This document shows, piece by piece, positions 10,501 through 21,894 of a stretch of DNA of 64,000 bases. Position 1 is the first letter of the stretch. Every line of letters begins with the position of its first letter. Origin of the DNA: Trichomonas vaginalis G3 (lineage: Eukaryota > Parabasalia > Trichomonadida > Trichomonadidae); contig NC_067203.1 of NCBI RefSeq assembly GCF_026262505.1, positions 27,261,411 to 27,325,410 on the forward strand. The letters run 5' to 3'. The notes below the pieces were generated by a model. It searched no databases, was not told where the DNA came from, and worked only from the letters and a program-made list of their open reading frames with translations. Both the position numbers and the translations under genes were made by a program.

Positions 10501-13470
10501 TCAAAGGAAATAGAGAACCCGACATTGGTTGCCTTGGTTGTTTTCATATAATGTCCCTATTGAAATAATATACGTTATAAAGGAGGTGAAACGCTTGAAC
10601 TTAAAATATAGAGTTTCCCAGACGTATAAAGAATATTGACGACCACAACATTTCGAATTAAAAATTTACTTTATTGCTAAGTAAAATGGCAGAGACATGT
10701 AGTGGTTTATACTATTATCTAACTAAAAACCCCTGAGTCATATAATTCTTATAACAACAAACTTACAAGTCCTCAAGGACGATTTGTAAAACTAACCTTA
10801 ACACAAATGACACTAAAGCCCTGTTTTGTCCTGCTTTTGACACCGAGACACGGATTTATTATTGTGTTAATGGTTGAATCAAAATCTCGCTTTGAAGATA
10901 TCTTACTCAGATATACCACCAAACAGGTTTTGTTAACTTGATTTAATACTTACAGGACGGTCTGTATACATGTGCTGTGCAAACTAGAGCAGTGGTTCGA
11001 TTATGGATTTGGATTCCGACTTTTGGAAGTTTACTATAAAACGATAATGAGCTATATAACAAATTATATCTGGTTTTTACTTAATACCACACGTTTCCTA
11101 TAACAGTGAAAAGGTTCATACAGGAATGTCTATTACCATTGACATTAAAGTCAACACCAAATTTATATATTGTTTCAAACTTGGTTCAAAAGTGTTATTC
11201 GAATCAGTGAAGGAATCAACATGAAACTATTATACCAAAACGATACTTGATGAGTATAAACACTATTACTTGACTTCTGCTGCGTGTTAGCTCTATTTTC
11301 TCATTCGAAATGCAGGAATTTTCAAGCCTAGTGAACTCAAGACTGAACTGTTTGTGCAAGTAATTACCGTTGAACACTTAGTTGAGCGCAAACTTGTTCC
11401 TGTAAAAGCTTTATATGTCCTATTGTATTAGTGAATGATCGCGGCAGAAAGTTTCGAATTGAAGATGCAGACTGGTGAAAGTATTGTATTACAAGGAAAA
11501 CTTCAACAACAAATAGCTCATAAGAATCAACAATATGCAACAAATGAAACAAATCGAAGCAGTCAAGAAAAAAACATAATATGTTTTTTTATTTTTTAAA
11601 AAAATGTACAGAAATAGATGTTTCCAGAACTTTTTTATGACTTCCAAGCATTCCAGAAATAAGTGTCCATTTAGAGAACTATAATTCAAAGGCAGTCGAG
11701 ATTTGGAGAAACGTTTAGTCATTATGTCGACTCTGCCCCAGAATGGTTATGGTCATGAAAGAATGGAGGATACGTGTCTTTAAACAAACCAAGATGCTAA
11801 CAATTAGTTAATGAAACAAGAATGTAAGGACAGCGAAACTAAGTAAAATAAAATGTCGTAACCAGGTTGGATTTGAAGATGTTAGATCGCTCTTAGGAGA
11901 TAATGCTATTGTCAAAACGTTAGAAGATTTTTTCAGTTTCGAGGTATAAAGTTTATACACCTTCTCCAAACTTCTATTCTATCTTTCACTGATATAAATA
12001 ACGAACATAGTAGAATGGAACAGAAATATTATAGAAGCTTGGTTAGACCAATGTTCAAAGGAAATTATATGCAATGGTAAAACGAAAAGAGTTTTCTATG
12101 AGTAATATCTGATATGTTGGTTTGCAAACGATACTTACAACATCCAGATGCTAAAAGATGAATAACTGCTTCTCATCTATATAATTGTGATAATGATCAT
12201 AGGCACACACTGGTAAGAATCACAGCTTCTTTACCCAGATTAGTTTTGTGCAAACTGTTAGAGGGGCTATTCGAACCCTAAATAGACAACTTAGAAAACA
12301 TTGCGGTAAATTTAACTCCATCAAAATACGAGAACTAATGAAACTATATAGTGATGTAACGAACCTTCAAAGTCATAGATCAACATAAGGCTTTTAAACT
12401 CAGATGCTTTGAAGAGTACTTATAACAGGACAAAGTTGGAGTTGTCTGAAAGAAATATAAAAGACCAAAGATGTTTGTGAAATGTTGCCAAATATTTCAT
12501 TATGGTTTCAAACAACGCCGTTCCGATGAAGTTAGAAGTTTGACAGAAGATATGTAGTTGTCAGAACGTCAGATTCTCATATGCAAGATACAGAATATTT
12601 TGACGACTTAGCAGAACTTTGACACCTAACTTTTACAACCCACTTGTTCTCATATTTTCATAACATTAGATATTTCTAAGTTCAATCCCAAGAGCAAATT
12701 CCATATACCGAAAGGAGAGACAAACATTGTTAGAAAGGCAGAACAAGGAGTTGTAATATGAAGCGCTTGTTTATAGACTGAGACTAACTTGTCGAGCTGA
12801 TTCTAGTATGAAAGGTTCATTCTGTACGAATTCTAATAAACAGTAATTGTCAAGAGTGATGGTTATATTGGCAGCGTCTTAATAACGAACATTCATGGCA
12901 TAATGTCAGAAAATTCTTAGACATACCAGAAGGCGTCATATACAGCAGAAAAAATTTTTTCTGAGTAGTAATATTTAAAAAAAATATTTTTTTTACTCTG
13001 ACTAGAAAAGATGACGAAATACGTATTTCAGTCAGACAGTATACATACAGAAGTCAAAGAAGCAACTAGACCATTCGCTTATTTGAATATTTCACTTCTA
13101 CCATTTTGAAAAAGTCCTACATATTTGACACAAAGTTTTGGAATCATCGAACCAGTTAAGTTTGCTATTGTGACTAAAAATGGTAGCGAAAATTCTGAAA
13201 GAACTTAGACATAGAGAGGTTGGTTAGCAGACTCAATAGAAAATTTTGAAACAGAAAGTTCTCAAAACTCGGAAGAAGGCAAAAGCAGTACGCAAACTTG
13301 TTAATAGCCTTATGAACCAAAGAGAAAGCAGACGACTATGAATATTACTAGAAAGTCAACATAGTATGAAGTTTGAGTCAAGGTAAATTAGGTAAAAAGA
13401 TTATTAGAGTCTAATACCCAGTTTAGTTTGCTCCTAAAAAGGAGAGAAACATTTGACATTGTGAACTCCA
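7599..13470. other. Heavily decayed part of Maverick 1
   Basis: Nearly 6 kb with no frame longer than about 90 codons. Short stretches still look protein-like, for example around 8.7-9.1 kb, but I cannot assign them safely. The sequence is a fossil with many breaks. The change from an intact 2.6-kb gene to this state at 7600 is abrupt. Confidence 0.55.
11700..12700 (+). pseudogene. Possible integrase-like remnant
   Basis: Around 12.25 kb short translated pieces resemble the region of the Maverick integrases that reads RFIRTLRDLN in the copy at 48.7-49.8 kb. The region is decayed and the assignment is tentative. If right, element 1 holds two integrase-related loci, which could mean that one Maverick inserted into another. 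Confidence 0.3.
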
Positions 13471-13989
13471 GAATTGTTCTATAAAAATAAAATTTTATTT
13501 TTAGACATGTCAAATTTCTGTTTCCTTGGGAACCTGGTCGGCTTCTTTCTTCTCTTCTTCTACTTTCTTTCTCTTCTTCTCATGCGTCTTCAGCGGGTTC
13601 TTCTTTTTCTGGTGGAGCTTATGTCAAATTTCTCAGAACCATATTTATGTATAAAGTTCTTTTGTCCTTTATAGCTCATATATTCTGTTTCTCTATTTTC
13701 ATCTTCAAAGAACAGCGCAATTGTCTTCTTTGCATTCTAAAGAACTTTTGTTGGACTTCATCTTTCCCAATCGGTGTCATCTCTGTCAACAAGTCCTGTC
13801 TATTGAACAAATTTTAAGAACTTCTCTGGCTAATGTTTTATGGTTCTTTGTCATATTCCCAGAAACAGAACTTTAGAACAAATTCACCTTTCTTGTTTAC
13901 AACTATGTATAAGAATTTATATGGTCGACAGAAGTTTTTAGAGTCAAAAGCTTTTCTCGAAATATAGATATAGCGTAAATCGACTGTAG

Positions 13990-14790
13990 ACATTTTCTAA
14001 AAGATAAAAATTTTAATTTTTCTAAAAAAATATGTTTAGAAAAAAAGTTTGCTGACATTGACAAGAAATTTGAGAAATGTTTTAAAAAGCAAGAACAAGA
14101 GGAAGTTAGAAAATGCTCAGATAAAACCCCATACCATGACAAGTTTCTTATTTTGCTCAGAATGGTAACACAGGTCTAATCGCACCACCTGGGTCCGGGC
14201 AAGGACATTTCACTTATCTTAAAATGGCTGCACAACAACAGAACTAGATGAGAAGAACCATTCTATGAGTTAGTTGTTATTTGTAGTACTTCTGGTCCAA
14301 TTCGATCAAACCGTCACATTGTTCAAAATATTATAAAGAAGTCTAAGTTAGTATGTATAAGGATACTGAGTTGTTAGATTGGATAAAGAAGTACCCAAAG
14401 AAAGAGTTTTGAAGTATAATGCTTATAAATGAGTATATAAATTCTAGTATTTAAAGACCCAAATGAGAAATGCAGAGAATATTAGAGAAAAACACCTTCA
14501 AGAAACAAAACAGAAAGAGATGAAATACATTTTCGAAGAAATTGCAATTCTTACGATTGAGAGAGACTTACCCTCATAGATGTCTTCTTATCTTAGGATG
14601 ACTTTTGCTTCTCATCCCTTTTGTTAAAGAACAGAGAACAAGACATGTGTCGAATTCTTAAGAAGCTCAGACACTTTTAACATCTCTGGTTGTCATTTGT
14701 GTACAGACAGCAAAGAGTTTAAGTAAGGATGTTTTAAAAGAATAACTTACTGATATCATACTTTTTCCCTGGATTGTCCGAAGACGAATT
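13990..14790 (+). pseudogene. Possible packaging-ATPase remnant
   Basis: Near 14.19 kb a short stretch translates to GLIAPPGSGQ, which resembles the phosphate-binding loop of A32/FtsK-like packaging ATPases such as the one at 55.1-56.0 kb. Downstream pieces are too broken to follow. Low confidence. Confidence 0.3.
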
Positions 14791-15029
14791 TCATGGAACT
14801 TATGAAAGAGTCCATGGCAGGTAAGTTTACAGACATGAACTATGGGAGAAGTACAAAGTCATACAAGACGCCTCATACTTCTTTCAGAATTCACATCTAC
14901 GCGAACAAAGTTTCAAATTGTAAAAGGTCAAGCTTGAAAAATCTAAGTGTTTTTAGTCTTAGTTCTGTTGTGGTGCTGGGGCTTTCGGTTCTTCTGTCTT
15001 TGGAATGGACTCGGTTGGTGGTACGTCAG

Positions 15030-15444
15030 TCATTGTCTTGAAAAAGTAAAAGACTTTGTCTTGAAACCAAATAGTAAAAAGAACTTGTCTTGAAAAAGTA
15101 AAAGACTTGTCTTGAAAAGTAAAAGACTTGTCTTGAAAAAGTAAACAGAATCTTGTCTTGAAAGAGTAAGAACTTGTCTTGAAAAAGTACGGTGTCTGAT
15201 CAGTATCTGAAATGCAAGACCACTGTTCTCAAATTTGAGAACTTTACACCAAAATTTCTTGACAAAATAACGCTTGTCTTGAAAAGTAAAAGACTTGTTC
15301 CTTGAAAAAGTCAAACTTTTCTTGAAAAAAGTAAAAGACTTGTCTTGAAAAAAGTAAAAGACTTTCTTGAAAAAGTAAAAGACTTGTCTTGTGGAAAAAG
15401 TAAAGACTTGTCTGAAACAATAAAAGACTTGTCCTTGAAAACAA
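15030..15444. repeat. Irregular 20-24 bp tandem repeat
   Basis: Some fifteen copies of a unit close to CTTGTCTTGAAAAAGTAAAA, with copies differing mainly in length. The minus-strand frames that cross it are only by-products of the repeat. Confidence 0.8.
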
Positions 15445-15479
15445 TGACCGACATAGACCCAGAAGGATTTGACGGAGGC

Positions 15480-16365
15480 AATTTAAATTATAGAGCTACC
15501 TGAGCCATCTGAAGTCAAGCTTGAAAATAAATGGTTCATACTACTCTGCTTGTTTAAGTTGTCAAAATACTCTGTTATTTTTTCCTTTAACAATGGCAAA
15601 TCTTCTTGAATGTAAGTATTGTACAACCTTTTCATATCATAGTGTGTTTGAGGTAACGTAATCTTGAACTATTGTTTAACATCTTCATTCGGTGTCATTG
15701 AAATCGTAGGTATTTCGCGATAGAACCAATTTCTGTCAGATTTGTAAATCTTAGCAAGGTCGTAAAAGCTCTTGTTGTTTCTTCTGACTAAATGCAACAT
15801 AACCATATCTTTATCTTCTCATTTTCCATCTCTTCAGTATCTAAATATACTTATAGTTCTCTTTTCCTTTCCTTTTGGTACCGAACGTGGTATTCCTTTT
15901 CTGTATGTTTTTGTCTTTTGCTTCAAGCTTGTTCTCTAGTCTTCACGTTCTTGTCTGTGAATTTCCGTCAAGAAGTTTACAAAACATACCATGAATAGCG
16001 AGCTGAAGCCCATTGTGCACATTATTTACAAGAAGTCTATGTACATAATCCTCTCTAAATTTATTATGGCAAATTTTACGATTTTCATGGTGTTTTTATG
16101 CAAGGCCGAGAATCTCGGGTCTAGAGAAAATTTCACTCAAAAGTTCTTGTGTGCTTCGGTTTTTGAACCACAATCGTCTGCGTGATTTGGTATACTGGAG
16201 CAAAAACATGCCGTCAAAATACTTTTGCATTTGGTACAATTCGTCTTTGACCGAACGAATTAGACGCAATTGTTTGTTAAACTGTATGTACTGCGTATTC
16301 TTCATTTATAGCTTCATGGACTATAACTGTTGTTGTGTTCTCGGTTGTTGACATATCTGTCTTTA
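15480..16365 (-). pseudogene. Decayed copy of the KilA-N/DUF3627 gene
   Basis: The nucleotide sequence closely follows the intact gene at 45843-46673 in Maverick 2. For example the block ending in GACTAAATGCAACATAACC is the same in both. The locus is broken in many places. Its neighbours occur in the same order as in Maverick 2, so the two elements descend from one gene layout. Confidence 0.75.
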
Positions 16366-16660
16366 TATACATCAGGATAAAAAATAAATATAAAATATAA
16401 AACTAACTTTATTTTTTCTGTCTTAAGGAAACTCACTGCGTTTTCATAGAGTTTTATGCCAAGACCCAGTTTTTTTCCCTACTCGCTGTTCTTCACGAAT
16501 TTTCATAGAGTTTTTTGACGACTAATAGGTTCTTACCTATCGCTGTTCTTCATAGATTTCATGACGAAATCTCTAGACCCTCGCGATTTTTTCGAGGGAT
16601 AGCAATCTTTATGCTTTTACTACAGATTTGTTGGTATTTTTCAGCAAAAAGTATAATTTA

Positions 16661-16716
16661 AGGGTAGAAACTGGGGGTTAATCTAACCTGTCTCGTCACT
16701 ACCCTCTTTTCTAACC
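16661..16716. repeat. Palindromic intergenic module, copy 2 (decayed)
   Basis: GGGTTAATCTAACC core with ACCCTCTTTTCTAACC after it and AGGGTAGAAA before it. It lies in the decayed zone. Confidence 0.6.
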
Positions 16717-18041
16717 AGTTTATTTTATAAGCGTTTTACATGGTGAAAGTCTATTTATCAAGTGTATGTTTTTCAGCAACTTCCTTCAAATAATTCATAA
16801 GCTTTATCTATTCCTCATCTACTTCAAAACGTTTTCTTTACACTCTCGTGGGAGCACCATCACATCTTCTCAAACTTTTCAAGTATTCTCGTCTTCTGCA
16901 GCTCTCATATTCGTGTAACGAACACAACTTAACTCTAAGGTTGACTGTACTGTCATATTCTTAGAGTTATATGAATTATGTTCTTACCGTATCTTATATC
17001 TTATTTTGTCGTTGAAGTCCTCGAGTTTCTGAACCGATGTAAAGTAAGCCTTCTACTTGCAGCACGTTCTGAGATCCGAAAATGAATCCAATATTTTGAA
17101 GTTATATCCACACTGGGTCAATCCATAACAACACAGTGGTATATAGCACTTTTGTGCAATGAAGATATGACTGTAGTTTCCTATAGTCTTTACCGATATA
17201 TCAAATAAAGTCTCAGGGAATTTCTTTCTGTCAAAATTTTCTGAAGTAGAAGCATTTCTAACCCCAAGTCGTGGGATGTTTGTCTTTTCAGATAAGTGTT
17301 AGAACTGCTACAAAAGAATATTTGTTGTATTTCTTTGAGATTCTTTAGATTTTAAATCACCTATTCTAACCACTTTAGATGGTCAATTTGTCTATCTTTC
17401 TAAATGTTTCTAACCTCCAATGTTTGACATATTCTGTGATTCTTACATACACAAAAAAAAAAACATAATTTATAAAAAACTAGCGTTATTTTTTCTATCT
17501 TAGGAAAGATCTCATGATTTTCAGGGGATTTTTTGACAGAATTTCATGTGTTTTAGTGACTCCCTGTAAAGTCGGCTTGCAAAAGTTTTTTTTAAACCAT
17601 TTTTAATTGTGTTTTTAGGCCGTTCCTCGGTTTTACCGCGAGGTCGCAATTTTTATACGAATTTCATAGAGTTTTTAAGGCTGTCACCAGGTCACCAGTC
17701 ACAAATTGACTTCCTCTGAAAATGGTGTACAACACCGACATTCTATGTAACAACCAACACAGGAAATCAGACTTCTGTTCGTCAAGTGTTTTTGACTCAA
17801 ACTTATAGAGCGTTAAAATAAGACCAAAATGAGTTTTGTGTGTTTTTCTACGGTGGAGCCACTTTTGGCTCGACCTCAAAACAAGCATTTTGTGAAGAAT
17901 ATACCAACCGCCGGAATTCCGCGGGTTGCTATTTTTTATACAAAATTCAAGAGTTTTTGCGCTGTTTTCTAACGATGTTGTCAAAATGTTTTGTCAGACT
18001 TCTTCGTCAATGAGTGTAAATCAAGCCAAAAATAATATTTT

Positions 18042-18091
18042 AGAGGTAGAAGGTTAGATCTAACCTGTTTTCTAAACCTCTTTTACTACCC
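18042..18091. repeat. Palindromic intergenic module, copy 3
   Basis: Core GGTTAGATCTAACC with the TTTTCTAAACCTC-type units after it. The GAGTGTAAAT leader before it also precedes copy 1. Confidence 0.75.
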
Positions 18092-18186
18092 CATATGTCC
18101 TTACTGAAAAAGTATACGTGTTCCCATATGTGCATTTTACTCAGTATCAGAATTTACTCTAGATATTCAATAAAAAATATATTTTT

Positions 18187-18235
18187 AGGGTAGATGGGAT
18201 AGCTCTACCCTCTTTTCTACCCTCATTTCTACCCC
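18187..18235. repeat. Palindromic intergenic module, copy 4
   Basis: A variant with GGGATAGCTCTACCC-like core and two TTTCTACCC units. It lies 100 bp after copy 3, just past the end of the decayed gene at 18.25-19.22 kb. Confidence 0.65.
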
Positions 18236-18244
18236 GTTATTTAT

Positions 18245-19225
18245 AATAAGCGTTTTACCATGGTAAACATTGTTGAATTCGTGAAATTCTAAACAATTTC
18301 GTAGCTTCTATTTCTTCGTTCAGTACATCGAATGTTTTTAACTATGCCGAATGTTTCTTTTATATTTCTTCTTGACATCAAGATAGAAGGAAACGTCAGC
18401 TGTTGGATAGTTTTTGTTCAGAAATGTCAACATGTCCATTTTTATCTTCTGCTGGTTTCTCTACTTCTTTCTTTAAGTCAGCATAGTCGTTTCGCATACG
18501 TTCTATCTCTTTGACGGAGTAGTTTATTTCCTCATTGCTGCTTTACATTTTTGAACATTGTGGTTCATTTTAGCAATTGTACATTGAAATCTTACCTGCT
18601 AGTATTGACATAAAGGCGTCAATTGCTCTCTTTAACCTCAAAAGTTGCGGGTTTTATCTGCTGTTCATTCCATACATCTTACCCATCATCTCTATTTTAT
18701 CTCTTATCTGCCATACCATTTTGCACTAACGAAACAAAGTTGTCGAGGTCTTAACTCCCCAGCAATTTGTATATGTGCAGAAATGTTTTTATAATACCAC
18801 CATATCGCAATCTTTGTCCATGACTTTGGGTTGCAATGAAATCCAAGAAACTCATCAGTTTACCTTTCGTATGAACTTCTCTTATTTCTACTGAGTCAGT
18901 TGCTTTGAGACTTCTATTTCATCGAATTCTGGAATAGTGAGTTTTTTGTTGTTGATTTCAGGAAGTTTAGGTAGATGGTCAACTAATATCCTGCATTTCA
19001 TAAAAGATACTGTTCATTTGTTGTTTCATCTTTCGCACTACAGTCTAAGATTACTTGTTAAAAAGTTCTTGCTTTATCTTCTGGATTGTTGTTTCGGAAA
19101 GTATATGAAGAAGGAATGAAGCTTTTCATCTCTACTAACATTGAAGTTGGGTTCATGACTAAAGAAGTTTGGTGCTGTTGTTGTTTGAATTGTTGTTTGT
19201 GCCGATTGTTTGACATTTTTATTTT
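18245..19225 (-). pseudogene. Decayed copy of the 313-residue unknown gene
   Basis: Nucleotide sequence closely parallels the intact gene at 47545-48486 in Maverick 2 along its whole length, including the part coding for the start of the protein. The locus is broken in many places. Order relative to the KilA-N remnant and the palindromic modules matches Maverick 2. Confidence 0.75.
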
Positions 19226-19510
19226 TTTATACAAAAATAAAAAAAATAAATAAAATAAAGTTAGTTTTTATTTTTTATTTTCGGGAAAATTCATGAAAAA
19301 TTCAAGAGGGTACGAAAAGACGGGTATGAAGACAGGATTCAGAATCTAAGACCTATCTACCCCTACAAAATACGTAATTATCTTTGGGTCATTTACACTC
19401 ATTACGATGAAGTTTCGACAAAACATTTACGTTCATGTTTGACAAAACATTTACGATGAAGTTTCGACAAAACATTTACGATGAAATTCATGAAAATTCA
19501 TGAAAATTCA

Positions 19511-19560
19511 AGAGGGTAGAAAAGAGGGTAGAAGACAGGTTAGATCTAACCATCTACCCT
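19511..19560. repeat. Palindromic intergenic module, copy 5 (reverse)
   Basis: Reverse orientation, core GGTTAGATCTAACC. It lies directly after the stop of the KilA-N gene at 19603. A weaker, decayed copy precedes it at about 19308-19365. Confidence 0.8.
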
Positions 19561-19602
19561 AAAATATATTTTTGCCGAATTTAGCAAAAATAAATGGTTC
19601 AT

Positions 19603-20265
19603 TTACTCACAATATTTTTGTACAAAACGACCCCAAACTTTTAACCTCTCTTCTGCAGCTTCTAATGAAATTTTAGCGAGTTCATATTCTCTAAATTCTC
19701 TCTTTAAATCTTCTTGTTCCCATTGGTCTAGTTCGTATGGCGAGTCTCTATAACCAGAACATATCTCACGTTCATGTTCTATTTGTTTTTCATGCATTTT
19801 TCTAACTTCTTCTTCAAACAAAGGTTTTGCATTTTCTACTGTATCTTCAAGTTCTTCTTCATCTAATTTCTCATGAACTTTCTTGTCTATGGAGTCCATA
19901 ATTTTTCCAACTGCTATGCAATATTTTGGAGAAGCCCACATTGCAATATAGTTTACGAGTCTTGGGTCTACATACATTCCTCTAACCTGTTTGATTTCAT
20001 CAGGAATTCCTGCATGAATTTTGTATAAAAAGCAACCCGCTGTTTTCCGCGGGTTGGTATATTCTTCACAAAATGCCTTATAATACTCTTCCCAGGACTT
20101 ATTTTCCAACAACCTTCTAAAGTCTTTCCTAAACTGCTGACACATATTTGTTGCATTTATATAACCATCCTTGTCTCTACGTAAGACTTCAATACCGTTG
20201 TAAGTGCCTTTTGTGAATGTTTCGCCATTAGATTTGTTCGTGAACGTTTTTGCTTCGACTGTCAT
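19603..20265 (-). CDS. KilA-N domain protein
   Basis: A 220-codon intact frame. Residues about 20-125 form a KilA-N domain: RDKDGYINATNMC is the diagnostic motif, followed by the basic helix region and GMYVDPRLVNYIAMWASPKY, which closes the domain. The C-terminal 95 residues are strongly charged (Glu/Lys) and probably helical. KilA-N proteins are DNA-binding proteins of phages and large eukaryotic DNA viruses with likely regulatory roles. This one lacks the DUF3627 tail of the Maverick 2 relative. It lies at the edge of the decayed zone, followed by a palindromic module. Function beyond DNA binding is unknown. Confidence 0.85.
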   Translation of the reverse strand: MTVEAKTFTNKSNGETFTKGTYNGIEVLRRDKDGYINATNMCQQFRKDFRRLLENKSWEEYYKAFCEEYTNPRKTAGCFLYKIHAGIPDEIKQVRGMYVDPRLVNYIAMWASPKYCIAVGKIMDSIDKKVHEKLDEEELEDTVENAKPLFEEEVRKMHEKQIEHEREICSGYRDSPYELDQWEQEDLKREFREYELAKISLEAAEERLKVWGRFVQKYCE

Positions 20266-20352
20266 ACTGTTCTTACAATAAAAATAAAAAATATTTTTTT
20301 GGGTGGCTTAACCGTCGGACATTCGTTTGTGGCTTAACCGTCGGACCACAAC

Positions 20353-20686
20353 GATAAAAATCTCTGCTACTAGCAGTACTGCTACTGACAGTAGCAGTAC
20401 TTTTACTGACAGTAGCAGTACTTTTACTGACAGTAGCAGTACTTTTACTGACAGTAGCAGTACTTTTACTGACAGTAGCAGTACTTTATCGTCGAAAACC
20501 CTCTCAAATTTTCCTTTTTTCTGCTCCTAGCAGTACTTTTACTGCAACTAGCAGTACTTTTACTGTCAGTAGCAGTACTTTTACTGACAGTAGCAGTACT
20601 TTTACTGACAGTAGCAGTACTTTTTCTGACAGTAGCAGTACTTTTACTGACAGTAGCAGTACTGCTAGTAGCAGAGATTTTTATCG
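20353..20686. repeat. Symmetric array of 21-bp repeats (CAGTAGCAGTACTTTTACTGA)
   Basis: Roughly a dozen copies of the unit built from CAGTAGCAGTACTTTTACTG. The outer ends are inverted copies of each other: GATAAAAATCTCTGCTACTA on the left and the complement on the right, so the whole block can fold back. One interruption near 20490-20530 breaks the array. It lies between the KilA-N gene and a tRNA-like gene. Confidence 0.85.
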
Positions 20687-20693
20687 TCCAACT

Positions 20694-20814
20694 TTACAAA
20701 TGTAAACTCCTATCGTTCTATTTTCTTCACTAGGGTCTAACACCAAAGTAACCTTACAAATGTAAACTTATATCGTTCTATTTTTCTTCACTAGGGTCTA
20801 ACACCAAAGTAACC
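20694..20814. repeat. 60-bp tandem duplication
   Basis: The unit beginning CTTACAAATGTAAACT occurs twice in a row (20694 and 20754) with three or four differences. Confidence 0.85.
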
Positions 20815-20853
20815 TATGTACATGAAATTTCACTGCATAAAAGGAAAAAACTT

Positions 20854-20927
20854 GCGCGAATCGGGATTTGAACCGAGGTCTTCGACGCCTTTAACGAGGT
20901 AGCCCATACCACTGAGCTATGAGCCGC
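20854..20927 (-). tRNA. tRNA-like gene with A and B boxes, degenerate fold
   Basis: On the minus strand the A box reads TAGCTCAGTGG and the B box GGTTCAAATCC at the right spacing for a 74-nt tRNA, and a T run follows 5 nt later as a Pol III stop. A D arm (GCTC/GGGC) pairs well and a four-pair T stem is possible. The anticodon stem and the acceptor stem pair poorly; if the usual loop position holds, the anticodon would be TAA. It may be a decayed or divergent tRNA rather than a working one. It is inside Maverick 1 between virion-type genes. Confidence 0.5.
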
Positions 20928-21007
20928 TTACATATTCACAAAAATAAATTGTTTTCATGAGTTTTCTACGATGTTAGAAAAAATGTTATTTTCTAATATC
21001 TTCACAT

Positions 21008-21869
21008 TCAGTACTTTTTCAGCACTTTTCCGTAGTTGTATATGAAAGACAATTCGAGATAAAAGTCATAGTACAATGGTATTATATGCTGCACACCGTT
21101 TGTTGTGAACCAAACTTGAAAGTCAGAGAAACTGTTACTAGGTGGTTCGTAGAATTTAGAGGTAAGGTCATAAAAGTCCTTACCGATACAAAGAAAACTA
21201 TTGTTGCTTGAACTAAAACTTGCATGACACATGACATTTTGAGGGTCAAACACGTTTCTATAAACTGTCAAATCTGTTGGTGGGCGTATAAACCAGAACG
21301 GACCGTCAGGTGGTAATGGTTCGTTCTGGTTTAGTAACCGAAGAAATTGTGCCCAAGAACGTTTGTCTACTTGCCAAAATAAAAAACTGTGTACTTCTTG
21401 GAGGGTTAATTTCAATCCTTTGAAATGAAACTGTGGAGTTCATCTTGTTGTATTCTAGTTTCAGATAGTATGTTCCATTTAGTAAAGAGTCGTATTTTTC
21501 TTGAAATTCCCAATAATATTTGTTCATTTGAGTTTGAAAGTCATTTAGAGTTTTCTCAAGACTTTCGTCTGAACGAACTGTAAAGATTCTCATTTCGTCA
21601 AATTTGTCTATTAGACCATCAGAACCTTCATATTGCCCATGAAAATATACTGCGAACATAAATGCGTTAGTTCTTTTTGAAAACAAAACTCTTCTAAATC
21701 CTATTGCCTTTGCTTCTGAAGGACTTTGAAGCCAACGAATTGGATAGTCAAACTTGTAAGCACCGGATGAAATTTCTTCATCTGATATAGTCCTACCGGC
21801 GTTTGTAAAGATATAGTCTAACGGTTTTGTATCTGCTACTTTTGTTCTTTGTTTTTCAACCTGAAACAT
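21008..21869 (-). pseudogene. Minor virion protein family, copy A of Maverick 1 (broken)
   Basis: The locus starts at the ATG at 21869. The N-terminal half carries the family signature seen in four loci of this window: an aromatic-rich FDYPIRW segment, then EAKAIGFRRV, then a hydrophobic strand. Relatives lie at 25990-26834, 55984-56846 and, more distantly, 40411-41268. The pattern of short hydrophobic strands suggests a beta-rich virion protein, possibly a minor capsid or penton-associated component; this is inference. The locus is a fossil with about one break. Confidence 0.6.
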
Positions 21870-21894
21870 TTAATATATGTAAAAATATACTGTT

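Larger units (their letters stand above)
16400..18240. other. Decayed intergenic and coding remnants of Maverick 1
   Basis: Contains three copies of the palindromic module and, between about 16.74 and 17.46 kb, minus-strand protein-like fragments that I cannot name. A 106-codon minus-strand frame at 17.66-17.98 kb overlaps repeated non-coding sequence and is not convincing. Confidence 0.45.

Noticed and set aside
15244-15444. Phe/Leu-rich minus-strand frames
   Set aside because: By-products of the 20-24 bp tandem repeat.
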